This document shows, piece after piece, positions 35,111 through 47,632 of a stretch of 64,000 nt of DNA. Source of the stretch: Emergomyces orientalis (Eukaryota; Ascomycota; Eurotiomycetes; Onygenales; Ajellomycetaceae). The notes below the pieces were generated by a model, which ran no database searches, was not told the DNA's origin, and saw only the letters and a list, made by a program, of their open reading frames with translations. The stretch covers positions 806,001 through 870,000 of the forward strand of contig MOWL01000002.1 of the NCBI GenBank assembly GCA_002110485.1, read 5' to 3'. The first letter of the stretch is position 1. Every line of letters begins with the position of its first letter. The position numbers were made by a program, and so were the translations under genes.

Positions 35111-35831
35111 ATTTCACCGAATATATATTTTTTCTATAAATTTGGAATACTTTTTTGAGCCAAGCTTAACTTTACTCCTCTCTTGTCTGCTTGCATCACC
35201 TTAGATAACCATGACCAAACCCAGGCTCATCTTTTTCGCTTCTACGCTGTATTGTTCTCGCTTTTATATATTTACAGTACATGTACATTACGTTTAATAC
35301 ACTGGACTTACAATTTCCACTATACCTCTGGGGGTTAATTATGGCTGAGATTAATTTTCTTCTTTTTACTGCTCCAATTTTTGAAAAGCACAGGCAAGTT
35401 CATAGCCACAAATACTAAGCCCTCTGAACGTAACATAGAACACATTTCCTCTTTAGAGAGAAGAAAAAGTAAAAATCTAATCAAATCATTAGTTATAGAT
35501 TAATTGTAATTAGCGGGAGGAATTAAACAATTCTGCAATTCCACACCACCATTTCCCCCTACTCGCCATACGCCATCCATTTTGATACATGTTGTTTAAC
35601 CTCATTTTCCCGCCCAACTTTCGTTTACATGGCCACAGGCGACATATCCAATACCAGTATCAATCTTTATCTCCCACAACAATTTTTCAGTTAGGAAAAC
35701 GCTTTTTAGACATCCCTGTAGAACAGTAAAAAACGAGCAAAATAACCAATTCAAACATTTGAAAGCAGACCAAAAGATCGAAAAGTTCCCACCATCACCA
35801 CTAAACCCTTCAAGACCTGTTCGACCTCCCC
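35111..35831. other. Convergent intergenic region
   Basis: About 720 bp between convergent gene ends; AT-rich, no supported gene. It contains both 3' UTRs. Confidence 0.45.
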
Positions 35832-37540
35832 TTATCCAGCCTGATAAACCGCCGGCCCAGCCAGAACATGCGGATTAATCAAACTCAAATTAAACGGCGT
35901 GAGATATAAATTCGTATCGGTGATCGCAATGAAAATTGTTCCGTTGATCGCCGGATCGCCCTCATACGTCGTCAGGTTGGGTTGTATCGTACGGCCCGTC
36001 ATCATCAAACCCCCACCAGCACCAGCACCACCACCGCCACCACCGCCACCACCAGTGGTTTCATTGTTAGTCTGGCGACGACTCATATTAATGCGTCCTT
36101 CACCTCTACCACCACCACCAGCACCGGCACCACCAGTACCACCGGTCGAATTGGTTGAATTCTGCCCTCCTCCTCCTCCTCCTCCTCCTCCTCCTCCACC
36201 GCCAGAAGTCGTCACACCCGTAAGCGGGGAGTATGTCACATTCAACTGCGTCACCCAGGCGACATAAGCAGGCGCGCCAGCCGAAGCGTTGGTAATGTAG
36301 CTATTATTAGGACCAATTGGTTTCCCCGGAGCCTCCCACTGGAGCAGTACTTGGCGGCCCGGGCGGGAGAGCGGGATGGAGCGGTTGTTGGTGATATCCG
36401 GTCCACACTCGGAAGCGTTGCAGCGCTGCTGAGATGGGATGCCGGTGTTATTCAGCGAATTGAGCCAAGGGCCCAAGGTTTCATTGACGGCCGCGGAGCC
36501 GTTGCTGCGGACGGGATTTGGTTGGTTGATCACCCTCAGCGCGGGAAAGTTTTGCCAAACCAGCCGTGTCTGGTTGTTGGGGCATGAGGCGATGTAGGGT
36601 GCCAGGAGGGACCAGGTCCATGATTGTGGAATGCCCACTTCGAACCACACGGGCATGGGGAATAAGCCTTCGAACTGGCGGAAAATCATCTGCTGGCGCG
36701 CCCCGACGGTTATGGACCGTAGGAGCATAGCAGCTGCTTCACGCGAATTGAGGTGGGGCAGGAAGCCGTAGACGCCGGCTTCGCCGTTGCGGGTGAGCTT
36801 TTGGCTGAAGTCTAGCCATTCGCGGACGTCCGTGAAGTTTGGATAGTTGTAATTGCATTGCTTGGGCGCGGCGCGACCGATGATGTTGGATAGCATGGTT
36901 GCGTGGCCGATCTCTTGTTCAGCCATGAATTGGATGAGGTAGCGATCTTCGGAGGTGAGGCCGGCCTTCTTGAATTCTTCTTCAGGGAAGCGGGATAGGC
37001 CGTAGGCGAATAGGTCGAGTTTTATCCATTCAAGGTACAGGGCAAGCGCCTAAAATATCCAAAGCATTGTGTGAGATATTAGTGTATTATGTAAATGTGT
37101 AGCTCGCAAATACTTCTCAAAGAGCAAAAAGAGATATATATACGTATACGTACAAGGGATTGAAAATCATAGTCACTCTTTGCATTGTAAACTGGCACTG
37201 TACCGTTCGTCCCGAGGCCGCCTCCGGGGACATATGGAGCTGGTTGGGGGTCATGAAGTTTTCCGTCACTGGGATATGTTGTTGCATTTGCCGGAGCTGG
37301 TTTGGGTGCTATGCCCGTCCCTACAATGCCTGTCCCCATCAATGCGCCAGTAACAGTGGGGGTGCCAGTGAAAGAGCCGTGGGAGACATTAATGCCGCTG
37401 GCGACTGGAGGTGTCGCAGGGACTACGATACCACTCGCGTAAGTGATTGACGCTCCACTCTCTGAGGTTTCCTGCGCTGATACAACAATGACGGCCAAAG
37501 CAGTCGCAAATACGCCTGCTACCACGTGTCTGAGAGGCAT
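35832..37540 (-). CDS. Rds1-like secreted ferritin-like protein
   Basis: Fungal stress-response/Rds1 family with a ferritin-like domain. Two exons, 37154-37540 and 35832-37049, give exactly 534 residues. An N-terminal signal peptide (VVAGVFATALAVIVVSA) is followed by about 90 Gly/Ala/Pro-rich residues. The helical ferritin-like core starts at YDFQSLALALYLEWIKLDLF and includes EEEFKKAG, RYLIQFMAEQEIGHATML (Glu and His of the helix-bundle motif), YNYPNFTDVREWLDFS, and LLRSITVGARQQMIFRQFEG. Many N-x-S/T sites suggest N-glycosylation. The C-terminal third has two pure glycine runs (about 14 and 9 residues) encoded by GGA/GGT microsatellite DNA, separated by Gly/Ala/Asn/Thr sequence. The end (LTPFNLSLINPHVLAGPAVYQ) is family-like. 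Metal binding and function are unproven for the family. Confidence 0.9.
36160..36200. repeat. Coding (CCT/GGA)n microsatellite, polyglycine
   Basis: About eleven tandem CCT units (GGA on the coding strand) inside the Rds1-like gene. Together with nearby CCA/CCG units (36025-36055), they encode the glycine runs. Length variation would stay in frame. Confidence 0.9.
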
Positions 37541-38988
37541 TGTCGGCTATGTGTAACGGGGTATATAATGACCTGGATAAGTGATTGGGGGGTATAGATG
37601 ATTAGGGAGGCTGATTTTTGGCCTTCAGATGGTATTAAAAAGGAACATACTGCCATCAAGAAAAACCTGATTGATTTCAAAAGAGAGGGCCTAGGAAAGT
37701 GGGACTGAGCTGTGCCTGGTTCTTCTGGCCTAGGCGGAGAAAATGAAAAATTGGCTGGCGACACCATGCAGAAATGAGCCCATGAGGTCATGGTACTTTC
37801 GCCAGCGATGAACGCAAAATGAGCGGTTACATCACCCCGTACGGAGCAGATAAACACTCCGGTGAACTCCGGTTATCATTAATTGGGTTGGATAAATCCA
37901 ATAGAGTGCACTAATGGCTTAAGTAAGATATGAATATGAATGGCTGGCTGGCTGGCGCGTCGAGCTTGGCTCAACTCCTGTATAGAATTTGTGGCGTAGG
38001 GTTTCTTTTCTACGTACCCTGCTGGTTGGGGGGGGAGGGGGCGGGGCGGGATTGGGTACTGTTATACGATTTGAATATGTTGAATCGAGATGAACGCGTT
38101 GCCAGAGTTTAGGTAGGGGTCCCAAACTGTGAGCTCGTCGTTAGTAATATCATGCTTTCCCCGGGGATCCGAGGGGGCAAGGGAAGAGCCCTCCCACCCC
38201 CTTAAAAACAGCAGTTTTGAGTGGATCCCCAGTAGTCGATTAGATAACCAGAGGGCGCAAGAGCAGCTGTGCGCTGCCTCTATTAGTATCATTCCACCAG
38301 GCTTCGGGATAATTTGTACCAGCTAAAAACATGGCTGCTTCAGGCGATGTAGGAGTGTCTGGGAGTTGGAGGTCAGGAAAATGGCCGAGGAAAAAAAGGC
38401 CAATTGCGAGCTAGTTACGTCAGTCTCAAACCTTATTTGCGATAAGCTCATCGGGTCGGATAAACAAGGTTTAGCCGAAAGGAATAAAATCACGGGGTGT
38501 GGCTCCATATTAGAAGTCTATGTTCATAATATCAGAAGGTGGTGCGTAAATCATAAGTTGTAGCTGGATAAAAAAAATAGAGAAATGATGTCTATATACG
38601 AGATCATGTATACTTCCATTTATACATATGTACAGGACATTTATGTGTAAGTATGTAAACCAATCATGAGAATGCCAACCTATGTAACAGAACAAGCGCG
38701 AATCTAAATAGTATGATATAATGCTTAAATCATTTTTGCAAAAAATGAACTGCGCTTTTTTTTTTGTGCATGCGTCGGGCGAAGTAGCTTACCTTTCTCA
38801 CATCACGGTGATGACATATGTATAACGGAAGGTAGATAACAAAATGGAGCACCATAACAAGGAAAACCTGAAACGGAGCAAAAATAATAAATCAAAACTC
38901 AAAACAAATGTCAAAATTATGAGAAAAAAGTAAGAATCAAGGGAACCGAAAAAGGTAGAACGAATAAAATCCTCTCTCTCGGAAATAT
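37541..38988. other. Intergenic region upstream of the Rds1-like gene
   Basis: About 1.45 kb, no supported gene. It has small repeats (GGCT)n near 37942-37955, a G-rich run at 38029-38048, and a T-run near 38757-38766. Confidence 0.45.
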
Positions 38989-41502
38989 TCATTCCAAATT
39001 TGCTTTCGACGGTGGCAACATCTCCCCGGAAAGCAGTGCCGGCGAAATAATATCATCAGTCGAGCTCCGGGGACTCCCGCCGTTCACATCACCGGCGGCA
39101 GCAGCAGCAGCCTTCTTCTCATTTGCCAAAAACATCGGGCCCGTCCGCTCAAAATACGACAGCACATGCGCATGCTTAAGCCCCTCATCTAAATCCTCCT
39201 CTTCAAACTGCAACTCTTTCTCCGCCGCCCGCCGCGCCATGAGCGCTTCCCAGTCTCCGCGCATCTCGTCGACTTTCCGCTTATAGTCGAGATCCGCATC
39301 GTAGTACTTGCCCGCGCCGCGGAAGCGTTCCCATAGCGATAGGTGCTTTGGGTGGACGGCAGGGCCGTGGTATTCGCTCTCCCGTCCGCTGCGGAGAAAG
39401 TACCAGCGGCGTTCTTGTTCCTTGAGATCCAAGCCTGTGGTATCGGGGAGGAAGAGCCAGGTGACGACCATACCCGCAAGGCCGAACCAGGGGATGACGT
39501 AGAATTTGGTTTGGGTATCGATGTAGTTGTATAGGACGGCGGCGAGCAGGGCGCCGAGTTTACCGACAGCGGCGGCGAAGCCATGGGCTGTTGCGCGGAT
39601 GGGGGTTGGGAAGACCTCTGCTGCGACAAGGAAGGTTACTGCGTTTGGGCCAAATTGGTTAAAGAAGCTGCTGAGGAAGTACATGGCTTGGAATGCGTGG
39701 ATGTGCTCTGGGGAGGTGTAGTATTCGAAGTTGAACGCGGGGATGATGAAGAAGACGAAATCCATGAGGAATCCGATTTGTTGCATCCATTTTCGACCGT
39801 AGAGTTTGTTGTCGATTAAGAACGCTGGATTTATTATGATGTCAGGAAATGGATGATGATATGAGGAATAAGAGATGAGATACGTAGGGATTGCTATGAA
39901 AATGGAACTTACCAGCCATATAATATCCCACAAGGGAAACACCAACATTGATCATGTTATATGACCAACCCGGCATAATTGACTGAGAATTAGGACTAAT
40001 AACGGCAATAAACTCACTCTGAAAGAGTTTATTGCCATAAAAGAAAACGTCGTTTGCAAACCAACTACCCGCGGTAGCAATCAGGCGGGGGCCAAAGTAT
40101 TTGAAAGTCAGAGTCAGAGATTGGGTGTCGTAGCCTGTGACTTTAGCTTTTGCCTTGGCAATTGAGAGCTGCTTGCTGGCGGATTTCATTTTGTAGTAGC
40201 GATAATAGACTAGCCAAAGAGTGCCGACAGCAGGTATAGCAAAGGAGATCCGATACGTCCATTGGGCGGACACTGTAGAGTAAGGCGGGTCCCCGCTGCC
40301 GTGGTGAAAACAAAGGAGGAGGATAATTAAAAAGGCCTGGTTGAAGAATTGGCCCCAGCCTTGCATCAAAAAGGCGCTGGTCACTTTGCGGCCGCGATGT
40401 AGTCGATCTTCCTTGTTCGAAATGCTGCCAGATCCCACGGCGTTTTCCATCCCACTGGTAGCCGTCATTGGGTATTCACCTCCTATATCCAGGTTAGTTC
40501 ACTCTCGATCAACCCGGAATCATTTATCACATTGGAGGAAGTACATACCAACTCCTATACCATAGAAAAAGAGGCACCAAACATAGCAGATTACCCAGCC
40601 ATTTTGGGTGACGCCCCAGGCAGCTGTGATCATCACCAGACCGAGAAGCATAATAACAGCATCTTGAATTAAGCCAAATCGTCGTCCAACCCTAGATAAA
40701 GGATTTTCGAGTTATTCAAAGTGGGAGGACAAAACAGAAAATAAAATAAAATAAATAGAAATAGAAAATCAAGAAAATCAAATTTACAAGGAAAAAGATA
40801 CATACCAGTCACCAATAATCCCAACTAGTATCTGGCCAACAATGATTCCGCAGATTTCAAGATATTCCACCGCCGCAATCCACGTAGGATTGCAGATTTC
40901 TTTTGTATCCCAACATTCGGGAAACGCCTTTTGGAACAGAGGCTTAATATTTCCGATCGAGAAGAGAACGTACCTAGGTAGATATATATATATATGTATC
41001 AGCTCTCCCGATTCCTCTCTTTTTCTTTGCTTTTTAATACTTAGCTATGCTAAGCAATGCCCAGAATGCATAACTGAGCCGCCAAGGGCTGGGCAGGCTC
41101 CAGTTTCTGCCGTAATTTGATCCACATAATAAAATACAGTAATAATTCATAAATTAAAATAATAAAAAAAACCACTCACCCTTCAAGACCCAAGCCTGCA
41201 CCTGGGAGCACCATATTCCTAAAATAGTAGGCGACGGGGGCAAGGGGGTCTTCTTTGAACATTTTCCAGAAGCCCGCAAACTCCCTGGCGGTCTCACCGG
41301 CGTCATATTTGCTGACGAAGGCGATTCTCTTGTAGAGCGGGAGGTCAGCCCAGTAGACACCGTCTGGAGTGTAGCTGTCATCTGGGCGGATGTAGGCGTC
41401 AAAGGCCTCCTTTTCACTGAGGTTCATGTCATGGTACTCGGGAGCGGGCGAGGGCGAGTTGCCAGGGGAAGAGGAGAGCATGTCGGAGCCAATATCGGCC
41501 AT
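38989..41502 (-). CDS. Major-facilitator transporter, PHO84/GIT1-like (phosphate or glycerophosphodiester)
   Basis: Proton symporter of the phosphate:H+/glycerophosphoinositol group in the plasma membrane, about 690 residues over about six exons. It starts MADIGSDMLSSSPGN; the N-terminal cytosolic tail runs to LPLYKRIAFVSKYDAGE. Markers are EICGIIVGQILVGIIGDWVGRR (MFS motif A, G-D-x-x-G-R-R), FFYGIGVGGEYPMTATSGME, EDRLHRGRKVTSAFLMQGWG, KYFGPRLIATAGSWFANDVFFYGNKLFQSEF, FFNQFGPNAVTFLVAAEVFPTPIRATAHGFAAAVGKLGAL, and FLPDTTGLDLKEQERRW. The DRLHRGR/MQGWGQ sequence is one I associate with fungal GIT1-type (phospholipid breakdown product) transporters, so glycerophosphodiester uptake is as likely as phosphate. 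The C-terminal cytosolic tail is unusually long (about 120 residues) with a run of six alanines. Substrate is inference. Confidence 0.88.
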
Positions 41503-42167
41503 TCAGGATAAAATTGCTGAGTATACCTAGGTATATCCCTAGATGGGTTAAAAATGCTGGCAGGACTTGGCTTTGCTTGGCTGGTGGATGCGGGTTTGCG
41601 TATTGATCTATTATTTAATCTATTTATTGATTATTCAAGCCTTCCGAAGGCGGGTTTGTGGCCTGCTAGGCTGCTAGCTACGGGAGAACGATCCCAAAAT
41701 AATCCCAGCCAAGGGGCATAGATGATAGGTCTCAGGACTGGACTGGAGGCTTTGGAGGCTTCTTGCACGAAACTGTCAGCGGGCGGCCAATAAAACCAGC
41801 GCGGACAACGGTCTCCCCTTTTGTTTATCCCCCAGCCAAACAACCCGCCCACGTTGTCGCTCTCTGGGCTCTGAGTGGTGCAGGAGACAGCCCCTGGGGT
41901 GAAAACTCACTGAAAAACAAGCAATGCCAATGCCGCTGATCTGATCAGGGATATGATTCCCTATATTCCTTCTTTCCTTATTCCTATTCCTTGAACGGAA
42001 AATGATATCTTCTGCCTTCTTCCAAGTCCCCTTGTTAACACAGTATAGAGATAGAGAAAAGGGGAGGGGAGTGGGAGTGGGAGGGGGGAATGCAGATGAG
42101 AGTGGGAAAGAGAATGTAAAGGCCCTATATGAAAGAAAAAGAGGGGAAGTAGGGGGGGGCAAGCAAG

Positions 42168-42168
<1 letters not shown>

Positions 42169-42202
<34 letters not shown>
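42169..42202. repeat. (CA)17 dinucleotide microsatellite
   Basis: Thirty-four uninterrupted nt of CA, continuing as imperfect CA/GATA units to about 42218. It is upstream of the PHO84/GIT1-like gene, about 0.7 kb from its start. Confidence 0.95.
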
Positions 42203-42204
<2 letters not shown>

Positions 42205-45200
42205 TACACAGACACACAGAACGGCGCAGGGAAAAAGAAGAAGTAATAGAAATGGTAATTAATATATTTTTTCTTCACCTCATCATCAACCCCACCCACG
42301 CCGGGCCGGGCAGCTTGGCTTGGTTGGCTTGGTTGGCTGGCGGTTCGTTCTGCATATCAGAAAGATGGAGATAGGCCATGGTTTAGTGACGGGGTGGGGG
42401 TGCTGGGGGGATATTATTATTAGTAACTATCAGTACTATTTATTACTGTAATTCCGGCCGCGGTGGCAAAGAGATGTATGATGGTATGATATATCTGTAT
42501 TATTATTGCTGTACCTTTTAGCAAGAATAATGCATCCATGTATAAACATGCCCGGCAGACATCAGCTCAATTGCATGTAGAGCGCAGAAACCCCACGCCA
42601 AACAGCTCAACCCCTGCAATCAGTAATAAATAATCTGTCTGTGCATAAAAAAAGAGGGAGCAGCGTTTGTCGAGTTATTCGTTGTCTGTGGGTATGTATT
42701 TCTGCTTGTATTTCTGCTGTATTCGCTGTATATTTCCTGTAATTCCAGAATTGTAGATAACCTTCTTTTTCTTTTCGGAAGGAGTTTTTGAGGAGGTGAG
42801 GTTGGGGCTGGCCAACCACAGCGCTGGGTTCGATCACGTTGTGTCACCTTCCCAATCTAGTGGATCAACTTACTGTGCTGACTCAACATTTAACCTGCCC
42901 TGGGACCTTTCCTATTAGAGAAAAGTGCCGAGTTTAATCGGCTGAATAACAGAAACCGTTCCATTTCCCCTTTTGGAATAGCAGGGCAGACCAGCCCTAA
43001 GATATATATACCTACTACTAACTACAAACTACACTATCTACATCGCAGATAAATCATACATGAAAGGATCCGTGACTGAATAATGCAAAACCCTCTCTGG
43101 TATTTCTCAGGTACCATCCCTGCTCCCTGGTATGAAATTGGATGGTCAACGTACCTGAACTGAGACTGAGACACCGAGACACCATACGAAAACTGATCTG
43201 CAGCGGACAAGCCACATCACACACGCATCATCACCTGCGAAACTCGGCCCTTCCATTATTATTACCACACCCTCCAGGGCTCCCCCATCACATATCAGTG
43301 ATATCATGATGTTATTCCCCTGTTATTCCCGCCCCAAGGCCATGAAAACCCTTGCGCAAGCAAAATGCCAACAAAACTATCAAACACAGCTTTCTCCCTC
43401 TAGAGTAGTAAATACTAAGCTGGAACGAAAACAAAATGCACGCCAATGCTTGGTTTGCCCTATTTTCCCAACAGCCATTTATTCCCGCCCCCCTATTCCT
43501 GCCCTACAGATCCCAATCGGAACATCCGGTTTAAAGGGGATTAGATGATTTTTAATTTTTTTACCTTTTGACCCTGACCCAACTAAATCCCCATCAGCCA
43601 CCCCTTGCGCTACCCAAAAGCGCAGGATTCTATCGAGGTCCATTCCCCAATTTAGAGCTTCCAACAGATCGACCTACATATACTGTACGCAGTAGTAGGG
43701 ACCTCCGACGCGGCCCGACCTGAACCTGAATGCAGAGTAACCACAGCACCCACCGAAAAACCGCTCTTGGCATACCTTTGCCGTAGGTAACATATGAACA
43801 AACACACGCTCCGCCCCCCCTCCGCCCCCCATCCCTGCTGACGATCATATCACGACCCGGCCCCAGCAAGCCAAGCCAATACAGAGATCGGTTGATGAAC
43901 AAATATTCTAGCTGAACATAGCAATTCCTCACACGACCAGAAAATTTTCTTGATTCTCTACTTGGAGAAAATTTCAGTGATGACGACGTATACACACCCA
44001 CACATACACACACACGTCACCCAACGCAATTGCTTTTTATTATTTATTTTTTTAATACCTACTTTGTTTCGAGAATATTCCATATCTGTTTTTATCCCTT
44101 GTGCTCTTGGCAAAAAGGGTAGATCGTGTTTTGAAATTCCTCCATTGTTTGCATCTCGATTTAAAAATAAACCTACTGAGTTAACACTAACTACGTCAGC
44201 TGCTCCCGTCTCAACGCTGGGATCCTATATCGCGAAGAGCCGTCGTACCGCATATACACGCACCTTATGCAGTCTCTTTGCGATATATTTGTCAGGGGGG
44301 GGGGGAACATAATCATCCGACTAACTCCCTGTTTACCTATGTACAGTACCAGCGCTGTCGGGACAGATAATCTGCATAATACTGTCGCAATTAAATTCAC
44401 GTCTGATCTATTTTATTTTTATTTATTTATATATATCACCCTTGTGGAGCTCATCAACCCATGAGGGGGTTGGGGGAGGAATCAAAAAGCAACGCTCCAG
44501 ATGATCTCGGGCCTTCTACTACTTATGGACTCTCGCTTCAACTGAATCAACCATCACCCTAGCTTTGGAGGTGTATGACGATCATCGGCTGGAGCTCTAA
44601 TATTACTCAACTAAATCTAATATTAGCTGGACATTATCTTCGTTCGTGCGGATGTGCCAGCTGGAATGGGTAAAATATATATTGCCAGTATCTCCGTGCA
44701 AAGAGAGAATAACTCTGATACATGAAACTACTCTCTTACACAAAAAGAGCTAAGTTTCAGCATATGCCATCCCCAGCAAAACACTTAAACAGCAAAAAGG
44801 GAAGCAAAGTATGCGGGCCAAACTCCCCATCACTTCGCATCCATAGGTCCTCCCGATGGCGATGGCAAAGAGTAATATCATACTGAAAGCAATATCCAAA
44901 TACTTTCAAAATACAAAGTTGGACATGAATATGGCAGCAAAGCCAAGTCTCAAAGGAACATACCGTCATGTGTAACACGCAGACCACAGTGAAGACCCAG
45001 CAGTTCCATCGAATGCTCGGTTGATGATATCAGGGAAGATTTCGATTTTCATCTCGCCACTCCACTCGTCAGTCACCGCATCAGCAACCGGGGGGCGGGA
45101 AGCGGCGGCACATTGAGATATTAGAACTATAGATCATGTCCAGGACGTATTCTACATGAAACACTTCAATCCGTTAAAGAAAACGGTGACTGCTATGGAG

Positions 45201-45330
45201 AAATAACATAACCTACCCCCCTCCCCCCAACTTAAGCCTTCGAATTTAACATGCGCCATTTTACTACTAATCGCAATAAATCCCGGGTGAGAGGTCACGC
45301 AGGTGCTGACGACTGGCTTGTATCTTCGAC

Positions 45331-45363
45331 TCTCTCTCTCTTTCTCTCTCTTTCTCTCTCTTT
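45331..45363. repeat. CT-rich microsatellite
   Basis: Three 10-nt units of TCTCTCTCTC / TTTCTCTCTC in tandem. Simple-sequence DNA between genes. Confidence 0.9.
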
Positions 45364-45800
45364 AACTTCTAATTCAACCTACTCATTTGTCCCCAACGCT
45401 ATGTTCCCGTCGTCAGAGGCGTATGGGGAAAAAATATCTCTGTTGAAGATTTTTCTATCTTTCATAGGCAAGCAGGGGGGACGGGGATGATCAACCTGTT
45501 CAACCGAAATAAATGAAGTGACTGATTGTACATGAATCCTCGGCTTGTAACAAATGTTTTTTTGATAGATTGCCATCGATCTCCTTGACGCTAAGATACA
45601 CTCAGCCCGCATCTCATCGATCAGGACGGACGCTTCCACTAGAAACCAAGTAACCATGCAAGATGACATGCATAAAAATCTCCCAAAAACACATGTGAGA
45701 GGCCGTGTATATATTGTATATATATATGCCAAGGACAAAAGAAAAGCAAGGAGATGCGCGGTATCGTTACTGACCCCGTTAAATAACAAATCGAAAGGGT

Positions 45801-45819
45801 AAAAAAAAAAAAAAAAAAA
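45801..45819. repeat. Run of 19 A
   Basis: Homopolymer 28 bp downstream of the AhpD-like gene's stop codon (which lies at 45847-45849 on the opposite strand), within its 3' flank. Confidence 0.9.
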
Positions 45820-45846
45820 GAAGAGGATACCGATCGTTCCTCTTTC

Positions 45847-47632
45847 TCAGCACCACGTACTCGCTTTCTTCAAGAACCTAAACTCTCCCTCTTCCTCCTT
45901 CACATTCTCCAGAAACGAAACGAGGCCCAATTGGCCCGCGACCTCTCGCACGGTCTCAATCGCCCCGCGAATCTCCATCCCAGTGACGCCAAGGTTCCTG
46001 CAACCGAAGAAGTGCCTATCATTATAATTCAGCATGTTTAGCCGGGTTCATAAATCTCCATCACGAACAGCAAGAGGGAAAAAACATGACAGCCTTTCCA
46101 GAGACAAGGGGTACACACATATTTATGCAACAGGTAAAAAAAATTTATAAAATAATAAAAAAAAGAAAAAAAAAGGGGGGGGAGGAAATCTTACCCTTTC
46201 GCCTGCGCCCCAACCCCATCCGCCAAACAACACACAAACTCCAACAAAACCGTCTCCCTCCCATCCAAAATACTCATTTCCGCCATCAACTCGCCATAGA
46301 TGCTCGAGACGGCGAAATAGCTCAGGTCGCCAGCTGAGCTCGCGCTCATGGAAGATAGGACTCGCTCCGTGTGGTTCGCGTAGATCTGCGTGAAGAATTT
46401 TTTGCCGCGTGCGTAGCGCTCTTCTGCGCTGGGGAAGGTCGAGAGCGAGCGGAGGGCTTTGTCGGATTTGAGGGTCGTGAGGAAGGAAGGGGGGTTATAG
46501 GCGGACAGGGAGGATTGGAGGGAGAGAAGAGCGTTTATGCCCTGGTTTTATTTTTGTAAGATGGGGTGTTGTCAAATTTTTGTAAACGTATTATATATGA
46601 TGAGGGGTTTGGGGTTGGCAGGTAGATATGGGGGAAAAAAAATAAACTTACACGTGGAAATCCAACTAGTACACTCGCTTTCAAGCAGCTCTCTCTTATT
46701 CGTCGGGCAATGCTGAGTTTTCTTGTTGTGGCATCTACGCCCCCAATTTCGCCCTCATCTTCGCAGCGTTGATTGATATATTTCCACAGCTCCCCAACGG
46801 CCGCTTCTTTGTGGAAGGCTAGTAAGGAGGCGGTTACGACGATATACCAGAGGGAATTTACACTAGTAGAGTTCTGGCCAGGTATGAGTGTGGAGAAGCG
46901 GTCGAAGTCGATTGCCGTGCCATTGGGTGATGTATTAGGTTTTCGGTTTGTGTTGTCCGCATTGGTGTTTGATGAGGAGGATGAGGATGAGGATGAAGGA
47001 GCCGCGGAGGAAGCAAAAAGGGTTGCTGATGTTGAGTATGATCTCCTGTGATGTGCGGCAACGGCTCCCCCTGAACTAAATGATAGCGGAAGAGGAGAGT
47101 TGGTGTTGATCCTTTGAACACCCGCTGATGGCCGTGATTGCAATGTCTGCCGCTCTGGATCCGGACCGGTAGACGATCCATTTCCATTTCCATCTGCTCC
47201 TTCTCCAGATCGGGATTGAGAGGACGAAGCAGCTGTTGTGGTCAGAGACCTGGTGCATTTCCGGTACAACGCCAGAAGGCTCCGTAGATATTCATGCATA
47301 TTGAATGTTGAAGGTGTGAGTATACAGTTATGGCGTATCTCTCCTCTTCGTGTGCTGCTCCTGCTGTTACTGTCTCCAGTAATTGCAGTAGTTCCCTTTC
47401 CCATAGTAGCTTCGGTTTCAGCAATTAAGCCAATATAAGAACGCCTCAATGCGTAAATAAACCCATGTACAAGCACATGCACATGTACACCATGAAGAAG
47501 AGAGGTTGGCGTAGTGGATATAGCATTAATAATAGTAGTGCCAGTCTGCCTTCTTTGTTTCGTACTCCTCAGTAGAAGCTGTCCTCCCATGGCCAGAGGG
47601 GAAGTCCGAACGAAAGAGGACGGAAGCATCAC
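45847..47632 (-). CDS. AhpD-like (carboxymuconolactone decarboxylase superfamily) protein, fungal type
   Basis: Three exons, 46652 to start, 46195-46541 and 45847-46015. From the Met at 47632 this gives exactly 498 residues; Met77 (47404) and Met112 (47299) are equally possible starts. The sequence after Met112, HEYLRSLLALYRKCTRSLTT, resembles a mitochondrial presequence, so I favour a shorter protein of about 387 residues. The all-helical core includes NSLWYIVVTASLLAFHKEAAVGELW, the segment ARRIRESCLKASVLVGFPRGINALLSL, and GHFFGCRNLGVTGMEIRGAIETV, the pattern of the AhpD fold. The CxxC peroxidatic motif of bacterial AhpD is not visible, so redox activity is doubtful. Between presequence and core is a Ser/Asn/Gly-rich segment with a run of nine or more serines. 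Confidence 0.75.

Larger units (their letters stand above)
41503..45846. other. Large gene-poor region
   Basis: About 4.3 kb without a supported gene. It holds the transporter promoter, (CA)17 (listed), a GGCTTGGTT-type imperfect repeat near 42311-42345, a G11 run at 44295-44305, a CT tract at 45331-45363 and an A19 run at 45801-45819. Frames up to about 140 codons occur across these repeats and are not convincing. Confidence 0.5.

Noticed and set aside
42820..42860. GGTTCGATCAC resembling a tRNA B box
   Set aside because: No matching acceptor stem or A box at the right distance, so no cloverleaf can be drawn.
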